Assembly: GCA_037113605.1 (NCBI GenBank)
Contig: CM073735.1
Location: 18,522,001 to 18,586,000, forward strand
Direction: 5' to 3'
DNA from: Calophaca sinica
Taxonomy: Eukaryota; Streptophyta; Magnoliopsida; Fabales; Fabaceae
DNA: 64,000 nucleotides
The notes beneath the pieces were generated by a model, which did no database searches, was not told the origin of the DNA, and worked only from the letters and a program-made list of their open reading frames with translations. The position numbers and the translations under genes were made by a program. This document shows, in pieces, positions 57,997 to 64,000 of the stretch (its first letter is position 1; every line of letters starts with the position of its first letter).

Positions 57997-60900
57997 AGAT
58001 CCTTTTTTGGAATGCAAAGGGCCTAGGGAATGATCCTACTAGGCTCTATTTAAAGAATCAGTGTCTGAATAATAGGCCTGATTTTGTTTTCCTTGCTGAA
58101 CCTTGGATTGCTTCAAGTCATATTTCTCTTTCTTATTGGAGAGCTCTCAGTCTTAAGCCTCTGGTGGAAAATGAGAGGGGCTCTTTGTTGCCTAATCTGT
58201 GGGGTTACTGTTCCATTGATCTGCAGCCGACTATCATTGCAAACCATTCTCAGTTTGTAGCTGTTTCTGTTTTGATTGATTCTCAGTTAATTTATATTGC
58301 TGCTGTTTATGCTAGCACTAATTACATTAAGAGGAGGGATTTGTGGGAGGCCCTTGCTAGTTTGCAGGATACTCATGCTGGTCCTTGGTGTTTCATTGGG
58401 GATTTCAACTCAATTCTTGGAGCTCATGAGAGGAAAGGTGGTAATTTGCCTCATCAGCTTGCTTGTGATGAGTTTAGAGCTTGGAGTGAAGTTTGTGGCC
58501 TTACTCACTTGGTTTATAGAGGGGCTGATTTTACTTGGAGTAATGGGAGGCAGGCTCGTGATCATATTGAAAGGAGGCTTGATAGATCCTTTTGTAATGC
58601 AGATTGGTTGGATTTTTGGTCTGAAACTTCCAGTTGCACTTTGACTAGAAGCAATTCTGACCACTTTCCTTTGCTGATGCTGATGAATAGAGGTGCATTC
58701 ACTCATCCTTCAGCCTTTAAATTCCACAGTATGTGGCTCTCTCATCCTGACTGCCGAACCATTGTTGCTAAGGTCTGGGAGAGAAATATAGTGGGCTGTC
58801 CTATGGTTATTCTTAGTCAAAAATTAAAAGCTTTGAAATTGGAGCTTAAGTCTTGGAATAGAATCTCCTTTGGTGACGTTCATTTAAGGGTTAAGGCAGC
58901 TGTGGCTGAGGTGGATCGCATTCAACAGGAGATTATTAATTCTCCTTTCTCTGATGATCTCTTTGCTAAAGAGCAGTCGCCTAATCAAACCTCGCAACTT
59001 GCTTTGGATTGTGAGGAAAACTTTGGAAGGAAAAAGCCAAGATTAAGTGGCATCTTCAAGGGATAGAAACCGCTTATTTTCATAGGCTTGTGAAAATCGG
59101 GCATGCCTCTAAGAGAATGACTGTGCTCAAAGATGGGGATAGTATTCTATCTACCTCTAGGGACATTGAGAATCATGTCCTTCAATTCTTCACCTCTTTG
59201 TATGCTGTTGGTAATGATTGTATTCCTAGCAATATTGTGGAGGAGGTCATTCCAAATTTGGTTTCTGTTCAAGATAATCTTATGCTCACTAATCTCCCTT
59301 CTCTTGAGGAGATCAAGGTCTTGTCTTTGCCTTAGATGGCAAAGAAGGCACCAGTAGGATGGCTTTGGTGGTTGTTTCTACCATCATTTTTGGGACATAA
59401 TTGGAGGAGATGTGAGCAAGTCAGTTTTGCAATTCTTTAGGCAGAATTGGCTTCTCCCTAACCTCAATTCTAATCTTGTTGTGCTTGCTCCTAAGTTTCC
59501 TGGGGCTGATAAGGTGGAGAATTTCAGACCTATTGCATTGGCCAATTTCCAATTCAAGATCATTACCAAAATCCTTGCGGACAAAGCTTGCTTCTATTGC
59601 TGCCCACATTGTCTCTCCTGAGCAGAGGGGCTTTATTAGAGGGAGGAATATAACTGATTGCATTAGCACTGCTTCTGAGGCAGTGAATCTTCTTTCCAAA
59701 AAATGTTTTGGAGGTAATGTAGCTATTAAATTTGATATTCAGAAAGCATTCGACACTTTGGACTGGAAGTTTCTCATTCAGGTTCTCACTGCTTTTGGGT
59801 TTGATGCCACCTTTTGTAATTGGATTTCCACGATTTTGTTGTCTGCTAAGCTCTCTTTCAATGTTAATGGTAGAGCTGTGGGTTTTTTGTCTTGTACTAG
59901 GGGTGTGAGGCAAGGAGATCCTCTCTCACCCCTTCTCTTTTGCTTGGCTGAAGACGTGTTGAGTAGATGCTTAACAAAGGCTTTTGATTCTGGTTTGCTG
60001 TTGCATATGTCGAGCCTCGGGATGTCTCTCCTCCTTCTCACATTTTGTATCTTTGATGATGTGCTTGTTTTTGCAGAGTCTTGTAAAAAATATTAACAAT
60101 CTCATGTCCATTTTCAGCGGTATGGTCTCATCTCTGGGTAGATTTTGAGCCTTAATAAATGCAAGTTTTATGCCCCTAGCCTGCCTCAGCCTAGATTGGA
60201 TGCCATTGCCAATTCCATTGGGTTTAAGGCTGGTGAGCTTCCTTTTAATTACCTTGGGGTTCCTCTTTTTCAAGGCAGGCCTACCAAAAAATTGCTCAAG
60301 CCTATAGCAGACAAGATCCTATCCAAACTTGCTTCTTGGAAAGGTAATCTTCTCTCCATGATGGGGAGGATTGAGCTTGTGAAATCTGTTGTTCATGGCA
60401 TGCTCCTTTATAGCTTTCAAATATATGAATGGCCTGCAGCTTTGCTTAATGATTTGGATGCTAGAATTCGAAACTTTGTGTGGTCAGGTGATCCCTCCAT
60501 TACCAAGATTTGCCTTTGTTTCTTGGCAGCAGGTTTGTTGCTCTACTGCTGAAGGTGGTTTGGGGATCCGATCTATCAAGGCAATCAACAAAGCTTCTAT
60601 GCTTAAACTCACTTGGGATCTTCTCTCTAGTAATCTACAGTGGGCCTCCATCATCAAGGCTAGATTTCTTAGGCTTAATAGGCCTATTCTTCACTATGCT
60701 AAATCTTCCATTTGGCTGGCTTTGAAGTCCAACCTGCAGACTGTGCTCTCCAATTCTTCTTGGCAGCTTGGTGATGGAACCTCGATTAATTTTTGGAATG
60801 ATGTTTGGTTGTCCAATTCCATTGTTGTTGAGGTTGAGGTTCCTCCCCATTTGCACAACACTCTTCACTCCCGTGTTAGTGACATTATTCATGAAGGTCA

Positions 60901-62090
60901 TTGGTGTGTTCCTCAGTCTTTTATTGATCAATTCCCTGTCTTCTTTGCTATTAAAAATGTGGTTATTCCTATTGTTCCCTCTAAGGACTATATGGTTTGG
61001 AGAGGTAATGACTCGGGTGTGCTTACCCTCAAAGATGCTTACATATTTCTGCACCCTCCCAGGCATCTGGTTGGTTGGTGTAAAGCCATTTGGAATCCTG
61101 TTATCCCTCCCTCGAGATCTTGCCTTTTTTGGAGGCTGGTGTGGAATAGGCTTCCCTACGGATGATAACTAGCAAGAGAGGCTGCATTTTGGTCTCTCGC
61201 TGCGCTTTTGTGGTTCCACAGTGAGACCTCCGATCACATCTTTTTAGGTGTTCTTATCTTTGATGCTCTTTGAACTTGGTTCAATGGTTTCTTTGATTGC
61301 TCTATTGATTTGTCTTCTGCTGCAGATTCTTTGTCAGTTTGTGATACCACCATAGCACGCAGCTTTAGAGACATCTTATTGTCTAGTATCTTGAATATTA
61401 TTTGGGTGATTTGGATTTGTAGAAATAAGATGAGGTTCGACAACTCTTTCATGCCAATTAAATCGGCCATTAATTTGGTCATGGCTTGGACTTCTTTGGT
61501 GGGCACCCATTCTAAAGGCCACATGTCTTCTTCTATGAAAGAGTTTTCAATTATGAAGCTTCTCAAGGTGAGTGGTCATCCTAGAAAGGCTCCTTCTATT
61601 TTACAAGTCACTTGGAATCCTCCCTTTGTGGGTGGATTAAATGCAACACTGATGGTGCGGTAGAGGGCCCCCTGATGCAGCGGGGGGGGTATTTTTCGTG
61701 ATAGCAACTCGGCGGCTTTGGGTTGTTTTGCTGAATTTTATGGCTCTTCCATGGCCTTTCATGCGGAGTTATTGGCTGCTATGAAAGCCATTGAGATTGC
61801 TTTGAGAAGGGTTGGTCTAAGCCGTGGTGGAGTGTGACTCTCGGCTAGTTGTCAAGCCTTTTCTTCTATTTCTCTTGTTCCTTGGCATCCGAGAACCAGG
61901 TGGAGTAATTGTCTTCTTCTTGTGACGGCGATGTTTTTCTCTGTCTCTCACATTTACAGAGAAGGGAATGCCTGTCGACAAGTTGGTCGCTTTGGTATTA
62001 GCACTCAAGATTTCTCCTGGTGGGATGTTCTTCCAAACTTCATTTCTCAAGTAGTTTTTCCGCAATGTATATGCCTTGCCCTCCTATAGA
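57993..62090 (+). pseudogene. LINE ORF2, broken (EN-RT-zf-RVT-RNase H)
   Basis: ATG at 57993 overlaps the ORF1 TGA (ATGA). The endonuclease (57993-59020) shows ILFWNAKGLGN, GDFNSIL at residues ~136-142 and SDHFPLL at ~222, so its catalytic residues survive. Frameshifts follow near 59015 and 59330. RT (59510-60100) shows NFRPIALANFQFKIITKI, FDIQKAFDTLDW, GVRQGDPLSP and FDDVLVF, where the usual A-D-D reads F-D-D. zf-RVT pieces follow (about 60700-61170). RNase H remnants (61630-62090) include CNTDGAVE. Many stops make it non-functional. ORF2 would nick the target and copy the RNA there. Confidence 0.85.
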
Positions 62091-62340
62091 TTTTGTTGAT
62101 GTTTTTCCTTTTTGGCTGTTATTTTTTGTCCTTTGGATTGGGATTGTTTCCTCGGTCATTGTCTCTTCCATGGGTTTTGGCCTAGTCCCCCGATGCTCTC
62201 TCTGTTCTCCTATTTTCTCCTTTTTTAATAATATTGATCGGGAGGGGTACTCTTTTTCCTTCTAGATGTTTTTTCCCTAAGGAGGGTTTTGCATCAGAAG
62301 GTTTTAACGAGGCCCATGTCCTGTTTCTTTGATTAAAAAA
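62091..62340 (+). other. LINE 3' UTR and poly(A)
   Basis: Non-coding tail ending gattaaaaaaaa directly before the right TSD. Confidence 0.7.
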
Positions 62341-62457
62341 AAGTTTAGGTGAGTTGGATCCCGAGGCTTAACGGTAGCTAATAGGGATGGATCCAAAAAA
62401 CTATCAAATGGGGGGCTTGAAAAAATTTAATTATAAATATTATATAATTATTAAATC

Positions 62458-62459
<2 letters not shown>

Positions 62460-62524
<65 letters not shown>
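62460..62524. repeat. (AT)n microsatellite
   Basis: About 32 uninterrupted AT dinucleotides. Confidence 0.97.
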
Positions 62525-62528
<4 letters not shown>

Positions 62529-64000
62529 GAGATCCGTTGACACCAAATATCAACCGTCTAACTTAATTAATCCTGCGGCTAATAACCCAGCTCATGTGAA
62601 AATTAATCAAAAATTTAAAGTGGGCACGTGACCCAATTTGCGTTTCTTTCTCCTGTGTTTACGTTCTTTACCTTTTTCCTCCTAAGCCCAGATGCAGATT
62701 CTTCTATGTCGATGTCCTTCTCAAGGCTATGGTGGCACAATTCAATGCTGAGCACTCTACGTGTTGTTTCATGCATGCGAGGCCTCTCTTCTGTTTTTGT
62801 TCTTTCCTGTGTATTCTTCTCACGTAAGCCCAAGTCTCTTCTTCGTCAACGAGCCCTGTCGCCGTCGGCAATGGCATGTGCAGCAATCAGCTCCATGCAA
62901 GACGCGATCATGGCATCTAGGAAAGAAGCAAAGCCTCTACTATTTTTTTCTTCCCCAATCTGCTACCGTACATTAAATTATGGTTTAAAGAACAGAGAAC
63001 AAAAAGTAAGGTACATTTTTCTTTCTTTTCTCAGATTTCTATTTTATTCTATTCTTTCTTTTGATCCTAGTTTCTTTGTTGTCAACACCACATTCCAAAC
63101 TTTCTTCTTAACGGTTCCCAACTTCTCCTTTTCGTGCAATGGTTTCAGGTCATGAAGGTCTTCAATAAAATATCAGAACTCTTCCCTGGAGTGTTAGGTT
63201 CACCTTGATTAATTTGTTTGCTATTTGTTGGTCAAGTTATTCATGCCTTTCTTGATGAGCAATCAGATTAGCTCTGTCTAACCACAAGTACATGTGGAAC
63301 CTCTTATGCTCATGGCAGTATATTGTAGGCTCATGGTTACAGCTCCATTGTAACATATGGACAATAACAATCGGGGCTGGCCTGGCCTAAATTATTGGCA
63401 TTGCCATAGTTGGATTTTTCATTTGGTTGGTTCATATTGTGTATTGATGTTTTAGATATGACAATGGTAGCAAAAATTTTACTCAAAATGTGATTAGTTT
63501 TTATTTTTTATCTTTGGAATGTCAAAATTTAGATTCAATGCACACCAACACGATAGAAACTTTTTATCTATTTAGTAACTATTGAAGGTGAACACTGTTT
63601 ATCTTATAGTAGTACTGTTTTTTGATATCTCTCGGATCCTTCTCAGCCTTGTGACAATAAAATAACTTGTACTGGTTGACAAAAGCATCATTGGCAGCAA
63701 GTATAAGGGATTCAGGGTGTAGTAGCATGCTCGCTCACAGAGGGCATATAATACATATTGGGAAGAACAATATCAAAAGTTCAATCATAGTAGTAGCATA
63801 AAGAAAAGTTCAGCAATATTCGGTATTAGTTCATAATAACCAGCGGCTACATAGGCTTTACCCACCTGAAGGGCAATGGTCAATTATCTTTTAATACTAA
63901 CAGTTAAACATCACAACCATGCATATTACTTGTTATTTGACACGGTCAATTTCAAATACATAAAAAAATTATGATATCAAATTCATACACAACTAGCATT
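62525..64000. other. Unassigned terminal region
   Basis: Open frames at 62628-63155 (plus) show no family pattern, codon regularity or splice structure I can support. No repeat ends were found. The rest is non-coding AT-rich sequence. Confidence 0.4.

Larger units (their letters stand above)
56363..62340 (+). mobile_element. Full-length L1-type LINE, mutated
   Basis: A 17-bp TSD (aagtttaggtgagttgg) flanks it at 56346-56362 and 62341-62357, and it ends in a short poly(A). It carries a 26-bp 5' UTR, ORF1 (DUF4283 and zinc knuckle), ORF2 (endonuclease, reverse transcriptase, zf-RVT, RNase H) and a ~250-bp 3' UTR. The full-length 5' end and intact TSD mean that it inserted by ordinary target-primed reverse transcription and has decayed since. 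ORF2 has multiple frameshifts and stops. Confidence 0.92.

Noticed and set aside
62628..63155. 175-codon ORF as a host gene
   Set aside because: Phenylalanine/serine-rich with no recognisable motif, promoter or splice structure; probably chance.

Overview
This is a window of plant nuclear DNA, most likely from a eudicot. The evidence is a two-exon purine-permease (PUP/DMT-type) gene present twice, plant-type Athila, Tat and copia LTR retrotransposons, plant CACTA, hAT, MULE, Helitron and Stowaway DNA transposons, and an L1-type LINE whose ORF1 has the plant DUF4283 plus zinc-knuckle layout. Base composition is AT-rich. I see no rRNA or tRNA gene, no CRISPR array and no bacterial-type operon. 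The only host genes I would call intact are the two PUP paralogues (5799-7012 and 48190-49436, both minus strand). Almost everything else is transposon, and many insertions can be delimited to the base by terminal repeats and target-site duplications (TSDs).

Layout, left to right. 1-2027: minus-strand Ty1/copia fragment with an internal 197-bp tandem duplication. 2028-3150: microsatellites and Helitron-like 5' ends. 3155-7258: copy A of a segmental duplication carrying PUP gene 1. 7277-10130: a Helitron-like region of degenerate tandem repeats. 10365-10617: Stowaway MITE. 10802-21637: Tat-lineage Ty3/gypsy element with two ~1.94-kb LTRs, decayed gag, integrase remnants, no visible reverse transcriptase, and a tandem-repeat 3' UTR. 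21638-23409: hAT-like BED/DUF659 pseudogene, cut at one end by the Tat LTR and at the other by an Athila element (23410-38297, TSD CTGCC). The Athila element carries gag, protease, extra gag-like modules and an ATHILA ORF-1-type protein but no RT or integrase. A 5,058-bp CACTA element (25014-30071, TSD AAG) sits inside it and carries captured exon fragments.

39009-40312 is a candidate TIR element. 42170-49672 is copy B of the segmental duplication, enlarged by a MULE (42349-43516), a hAT (43740-45493) with a nested inverted-repeat element, a SINE-like retroposon (45570-45701) and a Helitron (46059-47816) carrying a LINE RNase H fragment; PUP gene 2 follows. Copy A preserves the empty sites, so insertions in copy B can be ordered after the duplication. 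49673-52309 is AT-rich and featureless. 52318-55854 is a small hAT element split by a second CACTA (52875-55743, TSD GGA) that carries a B3-like gene fragment. 56363-62340 is a full-length but mutated LINE flanked by a 17-bp TSD. 62358-64000 holds an (AT)n tract and nothing I can name.

Functionally, the window is a record of nested transposition around a duplicated transporter gene. The best candidates for novelty are the CACTA with gene fragments on both strands, the Athila derivative in which the RT/integrase region is replaced by gag-like modules, the Tat element whose 5' LTR is preceded by a second copy of its own 3' internal end, and the uneven divergence of the two PUP genes. I found no complete undescribed system of the defence or metabolic-cluster kind.
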